Below are positions 41,901 through 55,500 of a DNA stretch of 64,000 bases, in pieces (position 1 is the stretch's first letter; the number at the start of each line of letters is the position of its first letter). The DNA is taken from NCBI GenBank assembly GCA_033063855.1, contig CP093830.1, forward strand, positions 18,848,854 through 18,912,853, given 5' to 3'. The notes under the pieces were generated by a model that was not told where the DNA came from, ran no database searches, and saw only the letters and a list, made by a program, of their open reading frames with translations. This DNA comes from Smittia aterrima. Lineage: Eukaryota > Arthropoda > Insecta > Diptera > Chironomidae. The translations under genes and the position numbers were made by a program.

Positions 41901-43586
41901 AAAACTGTTACGCAATTAATTCTAGCGCAGGAAAATGATTCTTTCATTTGTCGATCTCTAATTCATCGTTGATTGAAGAATAATTTCATCACAAATAAAC
42001 GAGGAAGCTTCAGCAATCAATTGATCATTAATCTCATGTTAGATGGTTTTTGGAAAATTGCAAGTCCAGTGTGAGAGTCTTTCCAAGGTTCGTTTTCTTC
42101 CACCGAAAAATGTTTAACTTCATGTGCCATCTGTGACCATCTCAGACAACGAAAGGCGAAGAAGAACACCAAATGATATCGATCTTTTATTAAGGGGGTC
42201 ATCAGCATTTTTCGGGACAACGCAGACAGAATTGAAAAGGCGAACAGGTTGAGAGTGGAAGAGTCTTAACGTCTTTTTAATTGTTGGACATGATGCTCGC
42301 GCTTCCTTTTCTCCTTCGTTTTCGGTTCGTCGCATCAGCTGATGAGCACAGCACATATTGTAAGTGTTAACAGAAGATGATTAATACCCAACAAATTACA
42401 TGATTGAGATGTTATTAGAGAGACTTTGCGTAACGGTCTTAGTTCTCGTCGCGACCTCCTGGGAAAGATCCGATCAGAAGAGACAAATTTTGAGATAATT
42501 ACGTAATGACTCGTTGACATTGCCGCTTGACAGAAGAGACAGATACTATCGAGAGTGACCAATTTACAGCATGAAACAGAAATGCTCAACTCCGAACTCG
42601 AGTGCACCTGTGCTTCTTTGACTTGTTACACGAAAATGAACAAATTTTAAGCCTCAACGACTTTCCTCGCTCTCTCTCTCCTGATCCACTTTTCGTTTCG
42701 ATGTCGTAAAATTAAACTTTATGACTCAGGATTATGTTTAATCAGACGGACTCACTCTCGTTTCGGAGTTTGTTTATGAAGACGACTCATAAGGCTCGAA
42801 ACGAAGGAGAAACCACAAAGATAAGATTGGAAGAATCAACAATGATTTGTGGCTGGTGAATGTAACAAGAAACGAAAAGCCACAAGACGTTTAAATTAAA
42901 CATTAGCCAACGTGGATTCATTCTTCATCACCTGGAGAAGAACGAGAGACTTCGTCGGAAGTAAACTCATTTTCAGAGCTTGAGACAAAATCAAATTTCC
43001 TTCTCCGCAATTTTCACCGAAAAACCGTAATTTAATAAAATTTCGTGGCAGATTGAGAGGCGGGCGGAGAGCGTTCTTTGCCGGAAATTGATTTTTGATG
43101 GAAAACTAAGCGAAATGACGAAAATAAAATTGCGTGAAATTCTTTTATTGATTGGAAATATCCAACTCGCATTTGATGATGAACTCGCTTGGGAACTTCC
43201 GGTGACATTGAATTCGTATTAGGTTTCACATCATTCAAGATGTGTTCGCAAGAGTGCATCATCGAAGTGAACAATGAAACAATGAACGCTGCACTTTTGA
43301 GTTATTCGACATCATCTGCGCCTTTTCAAATAAACTCGGACCACCGGAAATCAACTTGAGAGTGTGGATCTTTACCTTGCGTTGCATAGCTCGCATCCAG
43401 ATCCGTGTAATTGATATAATTCGCAGTCGGTGGATAATCACCGGCAAATGGTGACATCGCTAACATGTTATCACTGTAATTGACACTCTTTCGATCGCTG
43501 ATTATTTCATCATTGTTATTAGTTAAGCGATTCTCAATGCACTCATCGTCACTGCTTATGCTTAATCCATAACTTTGTAAAACCAT
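38981..43586 (-). CDS. pnt: Pointed, P1 isoform (alternative first exon)
   Basis: A P1-type first exon, 43586-43376, starts MVLQSYGLSISSDDECIEN, contains SDNMLAMSPFAGDYPPTANY and ends LDASYATQ with a phase-1 donor. It splices to the same shared exon start (40303) as P2, giving 447 residues with the ETS domain but without the PNT domain or its MAPK site. In Drosophila P1 is constitutively active and switched on at the transcription level. The exon is placed by its open frame, donor phase and position inside the large P2 intron. The frame is open further upstream without another ATG, so the start is the first Met available. Confidence 0.82.
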
Positions 43587-46500
43587 ATTCAATTTGCTGT
43601 TAACAATTGAAGTATTCTGCGACAGACTCGGCAATATCGTCGCTAATTCCAGGATGAAATATTTTGATTTTCCTTTCAGTTTCTTAAGAAATTTTCTTCA
43701 CGAGTTTATTTTCATTCAAGCATTTCCACGAAAACAAATTATTTTTACACGATAAAGTAAACAGATTTTCTGTTTTAAATTCCTTTTTGCACAATTCGAA
43801 TTTCTTCAAGAACTTTTTTATTTTTTTATTTTCTATCTTCGCACGCAACAACGACCGAGCGTTTTCATTCGACAAAATTCACCGAGCTTCTGGTTGAAAT
43901 ATTTTTTTTCCGCTTCAATCTTGCTCGTTTGTATTTTTTTTTTCGAGGGAAAATTTCTATACATCGTCTCTCTCTTTACGCTTCTCTCTCAACGTTTTCA
44001 TTTGTGTGATCGAGTGGTGGGGAAGACGAGCAACATAATTCTCTTCACTTTATGTTGTACAACACTCAACACAAGCGCAGAGCGGAAGTGAAGAAATTAT
44101 TTGTTTTTGGTTTTCTTTACACTCGTTTTATTGAACAGAACTCTCTTGAAGACTGAGGGGAAACGCAAGAACCGTCGTTTTGCGACAAACCACCTGTCTT
44201 TTTGTTTCTTCGAGTTCTTCTCGCAACGTCGTTCGACATTTGGTTCATTTTTTATGTCCCACAACATCCCGAAAGACGAATCTCGTAATCCGATATGATG
44301 TTCGATAGAAACTTCATATTTCTTGACTTCATCGACGAGTTTATGAATTAATTTGAGACGTAGGGGAAGACGGTGGTTTAAGATCTCAACTCTCAAGGGG
44401 CTTCACACCCCAAACACAAATTTTTTTATCTCAAAATTCTTTCACAACATTTTACTTCCCCAAATAGCTTCATTAACAAAGTTCACTTAACAACCGTGAG
44501 AAAGCAAACTTTATGCAGAAGAATTTTCCTGATTTTTCCCACTTAACGTTTTGGTATTTCACCTTTTTAAGTCAACGAGGGTGACAATTTGAATCCACGA
44601 GGCTTTCTCGTTTTTTTTTTCCTTAAACGAAATCGAATTTTTTCTTCCCCCAGAAAAAAGCAAAAAAATTCCGCTGCATTCGCGTGGGAACTTGCTGCAC
44701 ATGTTCAACATTCGAACTCATTCGCTGAGCCATTTCGTGTGAAATATGTTGAGGTAAATACAAAACAGAAACTGTTCGACTCTAATTATCATTTTTATTT
44801 ATTTTCATGTTCTCTTTGAGTCCTAAAGAGAACATAAATTTGAATAAACGCATGAGGGTCAATTAAGCAACGTTTGGTGACCCTCAGGACGAATGAATAA
44901 TTGCATTGAGAGCCTCAGTGACGCAACTACTCATAATTTTATGCAAAAATGCATTCAGAGTTGAAATCCTCCCGCATATTACTTCGTTTCATCGATGATT
45001 GCCGGTTTGCGCTTTGCATTCCAACTTTTAAGGGTGAAAAGTAGAATTTTTCCACTTGAATTGTCGTAAATTAAAGTTTTCATGTTCATCGGGGATGGGA
45101 GAAGCCTTCGTTGTTTTATTACGAATGTAATTAAACTTTATTATTAACTCGACTCTAACTGAGGGTTTCGTTTACAGGTGTCTCAGTTCGTATAAAGCGC
45201 AAGGGGTTGCCGGACATTGTCGAGTGTGTGAAAAAACATTTTAACGGGGATGACGGTTGCTTAATGTTGACTTTTGATTACATTTTCACAAGTGTCATGC
45301 GTTGGAAAGCGTTCAGGTATGAATTGGATTTGATCGCTTTCTCGAAGAGGAATTAATTGCATTTTAATCGCGACTTCCTCCCGTATCGAGTTTATTAACG
45401 GATTCCAAGTTTCTTTCGGTTGAAAAGAAAAATTGAATGAACTTCAGACAAGACAAGACGAGAGTTGTTCTTTTAAGTGTAAGAAGGCGACGCCGCCCTC
45501 TTCTCAAATTAACCAGAATCCTTTCTTTATCCAAACGAGATTAGAAATGCTCCGATTCTTCTGCACAATGCACGTGCTCCACAAATTTAAATTCTTTTCT
45601 TTTCAATATTCATTCATAAACGTTTTTGAAGAGTATCCTTTCACTCTAATCCCATTCCTGAGTACATTTAACTCATAATTGCCTTATTGAATTGCACTTT
45701 TCTGTTCTTCCATTCATCTCCATTCTCTCTCTGATCCTTTCATTCAAATTATTTCGTTCTTCTCGTGAACTAACGAGAATTTCTGGTAAATGTGATTCAA
45801 ATCAAGAATCGTAATAAAAACATTTTTGCTGATGATTGTCACGTGGTCACACCCATAACTTTATTGTTCGCATTTCAAGATCGCATCCGGTTGAGCGAGT
45901 CCTTCGTTCTTTCTTTCGATTTCCCGTGTCTCAATTCTTGTTTATCTCGTTCCATCATTTCGCCTCGTGAATTAAAATGTTTGAGACTCTCATCGCTCAT
46001 TCTCAAGATGTCGATCCTTTTCTCGTTTTTCTTTCTTTCATCCAATCGCAGATTTATATTTTTTTTTATGGAAAACGGAAATGAAATTAGATACTTGCTG
46101 CTAGATGATGATGATGAGGTTTGATGAAGTGATTTCATTCAACTTCTTGTTCTTTGAAACTAGTTTTTAAAAACTCAACAAGGAGCAAATCCACCTGGTC
46201 GTCTCTTGAGTTGAAGTTTGCTTGTAGATATTTAACGTTAGAAACAATCTTCAGGTGATGTACTCGCGATTGTGAAAATGGGTTTGGCTTCTTTAATTTT
46301 TTTAATGATTTGAGAGATCATCAGCAGAAAAAAATATTTTGAGAATGGCCGACATCTCCGAACATTTTCTTGAGAAAAAAGATTCGAAGATGAAGACATA
46401 AATTATGTCGCCGCGACTACCGAATCATCTTCTCTGTGGTCTATGTTTCTCTTGTTGTTAGTGAACATCTTAACCGTGTATTCAGAAGGAAACAAGGCAC

Positions 46501-49500
46501 GAAATTATTCATTTCACACCCTCGGACAATTTCACAAAACGTTTCGTTTTTATTTTTGATTTATCATGAAGTTTTGTGTTTTTTGTGAATGATTTCTCAA
46601 TTTTCATCGCTTCCAGTATTCGGGGGTGAGAAGTTTCCCAGGAAAGAAGGTAGAAAAAGGTCGATCGTGTTAATCTCGACGAATTGATCTCCGGCGAGGA
46701 TGACAAAAGATTTTTTTTCGTTCTTTCTCAACTTTCTCTTGAAATTTGTCATGAACAAAGCAAAAAGGGTTTCTCGACTGATGATTAATTGCGTCGAGGT
46801 AACCGCACAAACAGTTGATATCATCGCCGATAAGATAATCTTTTGTTCCAACAAAAAACAAATTTAAATCAATGACAACTCAAAGTTACTTTCCATTCCT
46901 CGGCGCACTATTCGATTTATGCAACAAAGTTTCAAGTAAAAAGAAAACAGTTTGAAATGAAATAAACTTCAATGGCTGTTTATTTAACAGAGAAAGAATT
47001 ATCAAGTGTATCTACATGCTTGGCCAACGGATGTTGACACATCGTATGGTGCCAAAGACAATGCCTTTGTAGACGACGCGCTCGTTTTATCTAAAAACGA
47101 AATGTTTAAAAAAAATCTCAATTCTCTCACTCGCTGTCGCGAAAGTCTTTTTTATTTCGGTAAAGTCTTTTATTCATCGCGCCCCCCCATTCGCAGTCCG
47201 TCAAAAGAGAATCGACACCGGATGTTGGCTTTGATTTGATTTTTTTCTATGTAAATAAATCTCGAAATAAAAAGTTTTCACGGAATTTTTCCAGTTGGAA
47301 GATTTTGTGAAAAGCGCATGTCCAGTAATTAAACGGCAACTAATCCCCGCCCGTTGCGCGAATGTGACGATGGAGATCAGTTTTCCTTTCGTTGGAGCTT
47401 TCCTTTACTTTGTGATTGGCTGATTCGATGAAAATCCTCGCAATCCGAGCGACTTTGCCTTCAAAACTGTTTGAGGCCTCGAAATGTGACGGTTCAGAGT
47501 TCACGCTTTATTGACAATTTCTCGCAGAGCTCAGTGCGTTGGTAAAAATGAAATTGAGGTTGGGCATGTTTGTTTCACGATTTTTTTGGTCACAGTAGGA
47601 TAAGCATCACCATCGCCCCAGCAACAAATGGAAAAGAGATTCCACTTTCAGGGCTATCTACTTAGCAATTTTTCGAGGCAATTCTGTCCTCTCTCGGTAT
47701 TTCAATTAAAGCTTTTGAGGCAATTTCGACCTTCACGAGGATGATTTTCGAATAATTTTATGAAACATTTTCTCGTGATCTGTATTTAAAAGTCAACGAA
47801 AAGTTGTGTAATCGTTTTAATCTTCCCCAAGCGCACGTCAATGAAATTAAATTTTCCGTAACATTAATTCGATTATAAAGTTTAATCTGATTAAATAAAC
47901 TTGCGCAACTGATGAAGATTCTAATGCTTTGCATTTATGAAACTTCTAACGTCCAAGGCGATTCGCGGATGGCACAAGAGCAAGCAAGTCGAATAGAAGC
48001 GACGCTTAGCCTAGTTGCGCCCTCAAGCAAATCATTGAATTTTCACAGTGCTTTGCGCCCATCGTGCACCAAAGAGAAGAAGAATAAGAAGAAGAAGAAT
48101 TTACATTCGTAATCATGCGATCCATCAATCGCTCGCGATCTTGTTTCGGGTGAGCTCAAGACAAAGGAGAAGATTGAAAGAACGAACGACTCAGCTGAAC
48201 CATAAAGAGTCGATGGCTCAACCTCCGAAACCGTCCAATTAAATTAGAGTGATGTAATTTGAGAAAGAGTGAGAGAGAGAGGGAGGATTGGAGCCGCGCT
48301 GTGTTTTATTGGAATCGATTTCAAGCAATAATTTTCATCTATTTCGAGTGATGATTACAGAGGTCGCTCTTTCATCTCAAACTTTAATGGGTTCTTTGGA
48401 AGAAGGAAAAAAATCGTCCAAGAGATGAAAGCTTCAAACATAAAATTAAATTATTATTACAATCGTCTTCTCGTACTTTGTCAATAAACAATGCGGGACC
48501 TCTCAAGATTCGTTTTCCCCCTTTGAAGTCTCTCGCATAAAATATTGATACAATTTAATGGAAATCACATTTAAATAATCAAAGCCATTGTGTTTGATTT
48601 GAATTCTCTTCCACAGCTGGAGGACAACACTGGAGATGGTGTTAAAAAGGGCTTTAGGGCAATGAAAGTCGTCTCTTTCTCTTTCGATATGCGATTACTT
48701 GGTGTGTTTATGTTAAACAGTCAAATCAAACGCTGCATGCGGAAATAGAAATTACAAAAGCGAGCGAGAGATGACAGGGAAGCGAGGGTTACTTTTCGAA
48801 GGCCCATGATAATTTCCTGGATAATAAACAAAAAACAAAACCAGAACGAGATCAAGATAGCGACATAAGATTGTAAATAAAATTAATTAGAAGTGTTTCT
48901 GCCAAGGTTGCTTTTCGTGTTTGGGTCGATCACGAGATTCTGATTTCATGACAATTATTAATTACCTCAGAATGAACAAGTCGTTTGTCGTTTGTAGCAT
49001 CGTCATTGAGCTAAATGACAACAATGTAAAGGTTCTACTTACAATGACGCAATTTTCACATCAAAGTCTGTGCGCGCTACGTTGACATCAAACGTCAAAT
49101 ATGAAAATTTACTCGCGAATCGCGATAAAATGTAAATTTGGAAAAAATATTTAATTGCGCATATCGAAATCACTTGAGCCGCGATTTGATTGTTTGACCG
49201 TTGCGAAGTTCATTTGCAAACTCTTCGTCTAATTTCATGTCATCGGAAAATGATTTATGTTCGTCATTTTCCGTTTTGATGGGTTTCGAATAATTTTTTT
49301 AATTGCGAAACTTTTCGTATTTGTTCTTTCACAATATTTCACGTTGAAAATCGTCGATCGGCAAAGTCAGAAGCGCGGAACGATTTTAAAGCTCGATAAA
49401 GCATTTTTGTGTTTCTAAATAAAATCACTTTTCAGTTTTACGATTCTCAGCTTTATGGTCACTTTAGGAACCGGCTGTTCTTAATTTCCTTTCTCTTAAT

Positions 49501-52500
49501 TAAAGAGCTTACACCTTTAACGGCGTTTTGTCTCGAAAATCGTAAAAAATTTCTTCTCGCAAAAGATTCAATCTCGAGCGCCAATAAAAACAAAATTCCT
49601 TTAACCATTGTTCGTGTCTCAATGAGGTGGCCTAAGACCGGTAGCTCAAACCGTTCTGAAGTGCTCGTAAAATCATAGACGAAAGCATTCCGTTGATACA
49701 AAAATTGTCCGTAACGATAATCATCTAATTATGATTTTTATAGATTTGATTTCTCTCTCTCGGCAGCGTTTTAAGTTTTTTGAGCGGTGGAAAGAATCAA
49801 CAAAGAATTAAAGAATTTCCGACTCAACCGCGACTTTTCGAAAAAATTAACACGCATCAACTCAAAATGTTGTGCAGTTGATGATGATGATGACAAGCTC
49901 AATGGAAGTTTCTTAATTCTCTGCCATGCATCATAGAGTCACGAACACTTAAATATCTCTCAGCGATTAAAATGTGATACGAAAATTGAATATTAATTTA
50001 GTCGTCTCTCTTAAATCTACAGACACAATGTTTCGTTCTTTCTACCTTCAACTGCCATAGCAAGAGAGAGAAGAAAAAAACAGTCAAAGAGACGACGAGC
50101 AGTTGATGAACTTCCGGTCGTTTAATTCGTTTTGATCATTTCGGGTAAAAAAAAAACGCCGTTCTCGAGTGTGGAGAAAAGACGAGCGAAGAGAAATGTT
50201 TGCTGGTTGGTAATTAGATGGGCACTTAATTGAATTATCTCTTAATTTCCAGCGAAATGAGACAACACACAAAAAGTGCTCCGGCGTCCAGCTTCAAATT
50301 AATATTTTTTATGAAGAGTCTCGATCGATTGAATTATCGAGCATAAAATATTTTTATGATTTTCGTCGAGTTCATAAAGATTTATGTTCAATATCCGAAA
50401 ATCCGAGAAGTGTCGTCGCAATAAAAAGAAAAAGACTTTAAAAATGTTCGGCGCATTTTCTTGAGCTTCGACTTTAAAATTTTTTGTTTGTCTCAATTTA
50501 AATAAATTGAAATGCATAAAATTAATTAAAACTATTCAAGAATTGTCATGAAGATCGACGAGAGGTCGAGCGTCTGTCTATAAAGCTTCGAATTTATTTC
50601 GTCAAAGAAGTCTATGGATCAATATCCGGTCGCAAATGTTTTCATGTTGTTCAAAATGATTTTAATATCGAATTTCGATCGATTCGAGCCACACGGCTAA
50701 TTTCATATGTCGATGCTTTGCTATTTGTGCAGTCTTTCTTGGAAAAAGAAGCTTCTCAACGGCAAACACGATCCGTTGACGAAATGTGAAGAAAGAAAGA
50801 AGCGCACAAGGGCATAAAAGTGAATTTTTGATGTGTGACAGAAGCGGAAGTCGCTTCTCTGGGTTAGTAATGCGCCTTTCAACAATCTCTTTCTTGAATT
50901 TATAATTCTTCTCTTCACTTTTCGACAGCACAGCGGATTTTTAAGAAATCTCGCTTTGTGTCGGAGTTTGATGCGTGTTTCCAATTGCCGTACGCACTCC
51001 AAACAGTAAAACACGTGCGAATCGTTTATGAATCGAGGAAAAGAACTCGTCCCGGATGATTCCATTAAAGAAATTCTTTCACCCGCCTCTTGTTTGTTTT
51101 CTTTAAGACGATTCGATTTGAATTGGTGAAAACTGAAAGAAGGGAAAACCCGACGACGCCCAATCCATCAAAACTCTGTCTTTGAGCATTTAATCCTTTT
51201 ACTTTAAAGATTCGATTCGTCAGCTGTGGGATTTATGACTGCACGATAACTCTTGACAGCTTCATGTGCTGAAGTCTTTCAAGAGAAACTCTTCCTAACA
51301 CGATAAGGATTATGGAAATTTTTGGTCACAATCTGCCAACTCGTCAAGCAACAGTCAACATGTGCAAGAAAGCGACCGCACGAGCTAAATTGTAATTAAT
51401 AAACAACTTTCCTTGCATCTGCTTCGAATCAAACTATTAAGAGACTTAATAATAATTAGTCTGGTGAAGTGAGAAAATTTGCATAAGTTGCCGGTATTGC
51501 AAGAGCTGCTGTTGCTCGTGACATTGCTGAACTCTATCAATGATTAAAAAAAGATATTTACGCATGTGAATGCTCCACATCTCCTCGACTCTGCTTTGGT
51601 CACTTCACTTTACTCTCCGAACTGTTCCCAACTGAATAAATTTCTTTAATTTAAGCCGCGGCTATTTTTGCATCATAATTATTTTAATCGCACTCTTCAG
51701 TCTCTCCACTCTATGCGCGCATTTTTAATGATCGTAGTTTATTGAAATGGAAAGAGACACTGGCACTTGCTCATTGTTAGTGTCCGCTGGATCGGCAACA
51801 GCTTAAAAGCTCTTTTTTTTTCGCCCAGAAACACGAAAAATTAACGTGGAGACAACGCGCGAGGGAAAAAATAGTTTAATGAACCTTGTTGCGATTCTAC
51901 TTTTCCATGTCGTCAACATTAAATGTCAAAAATGTTAATGAGATTGGACACAAAAAGTTAAACTCTTTGCGAAATAGATTCACATTAACTTCTCTTTCTT
52001 TCACTCTGTCATCGGCAAATTTATTAATTTCCATCATCCGTTCGTCAACGAGCCTCGAAGGCATTCGAATCGGAAGAAGTGGAAAGGCACGATGAAAAAT
52101 TGATTCATTAATTGTCGCTCGAACGTTCGCTCGAACCAGCTCGAAACTTGCGTGATTTTCCATTGCGTTGTCTCGTGATCTCTACACAAAAGGTGATTAA
52201 TTATCTCTCTCGCTCTGTCTCTGTCGATTGAATTTTCTCTTTTACATTGCGAGCGCTTTTTGCATGCACTTCCATTGTTGCGCTAAACGTTCAACTAATT
52301 ATGTTGCAACATAACTTTAATGAGCGGCATCAGGCTTGCGATTGAGAGTTAGTTGGAATGTCTCGGTGATTGGAGAAATTTTCTAAATTTAATTTGCCGA
52401 GTTGCCTTTTATTGACAAAAAAAAATATAAATAAAAGCAATGGAAGACGATGAACGGATGGAACGGAAGTTGAACCGTTACTGAAGTGATTTTTATGGCC

Positions 52501-55500
52501 ATCACATGAGTGCTCGCTCACAACGAAAACAAAACGCATAATTTGACATCATTAGCGGCGGCTGACAACAATGAACTTTTATTGCAGTCTTTTCAGCATC
52601 GACCAGGGCATTTCCGAGAGTGATGCCCGTGAACCTGGCCAAAGTCGCAACTGTTTTTCTCAGAAACCACATTCGACTCGAATCCTCCAGACATCGTCGG
52701 TCATGGTCGAGAAGGTTTAATTAATTTTTGTGTGTGTCTCGCTTTGCTCTCCTCAGTGAGCCAAAATAAAAATGAAGCAATTTGCGCATCTTTTCCGTGG
52801 GCAGCGACCGATTCTCATGGTCACGAAGAATTCCATTGTTACATTTTCCAGCTCGAAACCTGGAAGTTGATCTCGAAGATTTGAATACTTAGATTCACGC
52901 GATGATCTTACTCGACGCCTGTGCTGTCGAGAGCAAATCGAGTACTCTATGGTCATCTAGAAGATTGAGACCTTAACGCGCCTTAATTATCTCATTCTGT
53001 TCTGCAAAGCCCTCGACCAAACCAAATCAAAAATTAACATAAAATTTAAATTTTTCCATTTTCAAACACGAAACCAAAAAAACTTTTCTTTTGTTTTTGT
53101 TCTTGTATGTTTGTGTTGTACAACAGCTCGTCAGACAATTGCCGAAAAACGAGCGACGTCGACCGTGAAATAAAACAGATTTCTATAGAATGGAAACATT
53201 CTGGGGATGAGTCAAGACTTCAAAGTCATGCAAGCGTCGAGGCTTGGTCAGTTTATCAGTTTTTTTTTCGCGATTAGCTTAATGACTTAACTTTAAATTA
53301 TTTTGTTCAACAATTGCTCGCGCTCGCTTGAGCATTTAAATTCTCATCCATCTCTCGCGTCTTACAAAAAAGCGCTTGTTCGGACTCTCAATAATTTAAG
53401 GGAATTCTTGTACTTACCACCAGCAGGAAAACTCTCGTTTAATTGATTGCTATTGTTGCTGCTGTTGTTTGACGATGAATTTGTATTTGTCGTTCTCGTA
53501 TTGCCGCTCGATGAAGTATTGCTATTGCTAATGAAATCACTTAAGTTCGTAGTCGGTGTCGTTGTAGTTGTGCCATTCTCATACAGTTGATCATTCGTCG
53601 TTGGCTTTTCACAATCTGCGAAGGAGGAGGAAAGTTTTTAAAAATAAATCAGGTCAATATTGAATTTAAAAATTGATTTTTCTTTCGAATAAATTGAATT
53701 TCCAAGGGAAAACTCAACAAGTGGACTAACTCAATTTTCCTTCCGATCAAAAGGAAATGAAATCAACTTCGGGGACTTCTCACGAATTCAATTTCGAACC
53801 CTTTTCGACTCAATCAGAGAACATACAATTTACTGAAAATTGTGCAACAAGTTTTCACTTCATCGTTGTTTAACGTATTTAAAGCTTTTGTTAGTTCGAC
53901 CCTTCTTCATTGTCTGCCATTTTAATGGAAAGAAAATCTCAAATTCCTTCGCTGATAACCATCAAGCCGCTTCCATCAAACACTCTTCTGTTAGCATTTA
54001 TGAAAATTATATCTTTCTGATTGGTTTATTTCGATTCTCTTCTTGCCTTCTCGAACCGTCTACTTTATGGCTTAACAAAAAGCGATTTTAAAATATTCAT
54101 TTTCTATTGTTATTTAAATTTTTTTCAGTTTTTAGTAGCGCGTAGAACTCTCGTTGCTAATAATAATGAATCAAAATGTAAATGGATTCCGATTTTAACA
54201 TATGACGAGACCTCACTATTCACATTTCGGTGAATTGAAATGGATTATTTATGTTCTAGATTCGAAAAGTGTTTGCTTACCTTTTTGTAAAATATCTAAA
54301 TGCTCCCATAAAATATCTCCAGTGAATGGTGGCGCAAGGTTCAGGAACTCATCACGACCCAAAGCGATAATATCGCGTCCGTTCATCTTATCGAAGGCCT
54401 CGTTATTGTTTATCTCTAAGGAGAACTCCCTTTTGACCCAGTCGAGCCAAATGATGACATGTTCTTGTGTCCATTGACGAGGATCTGAAAGATGAAAAAT
54501 AAAATGTTTGAGTTTGATTCTTCGCTTGACATTGAACTCGAGTTTCTTTAATTATCATGCGGGCTCTGAATAAATTTCCATAAAATGTGCAACAAAAGGT
54601 TAATTTAGCTGACTAAGTTAAATCTCTTTCTTTGCTTTCCACGCCAGCTGATAGAGTTCATCATATTTAATTCTCTTCGTCGTTTGAATGCAAATTCGGG
54701 ATTCGCTGTTTAATTAAAATGACCGATAATTTCCATAATGGCAAGACCGAGAAGAAAGAAACTTCAGACGAAGTAATAATTTGATCGTTTCTTTTGTCTT
54801 AAAGCGATCGTCTTGCCCCACAAGTCGACGAAGCCTTCCAACAACACAAACAAAGTGTAATAAATTAAATGTTTCACCTTAATTTGAAATTTAAATTCAC
54901 AATTTTGCGTTCGTCTTTAGCACTTCTTCATGAAGTTTACTATTGAAATTACACGAAAGTGCATTTATTCTGCTTGATAAGTAATAAATCTTCTCGGCTA
55001 ATGGACTCCCGCCGTGAATCATTTGCCTTCAAATTACAGACGAGACTCTGCACTCGCAGGTGGAAATATCGCGAACAATAATTAAATTGCAGTTAATGTC
55101 AATCTCTTACCTTTGGTTATTTTGAAGGATTGGACTTCTTTCTCCCAAGATGCGAACGATTGGTTCAAGACTTCGGTGAGCTTCTTGTTGCTACCCGGCG
55201 TCAAAGGTGGCATTTGCGATTGATCTGCAACTAAAGGATAATTTCAAAAATTAATTAAAATGCAATTAAAACATCATCAGAGAGAATTGAGTGACGTGAA
55301 GCGGACGACTTTACTTTGAAGCAATTGCATTCCATCGCATTCACTCGAAGCGAACTTTAATCATTTACATTTGCGATTTACAAGGAGGGCGTCGCCGGAC
55401 GATCGTTTCAGCTACTTCGTCAGCATCTCGCTCTTCGTTTTCGAGCATCATTTATCATCATTTATTACTATTCTCGATGGCCACAATAAGCGCAACGTCA

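Noticed and set aside
44097..53400. Many 60-110 codon frames in the pnt introns
   Set aside because: Both strands are equally open and none shows domains or conserved motifs; expected by chance in intronic DNA of this length.
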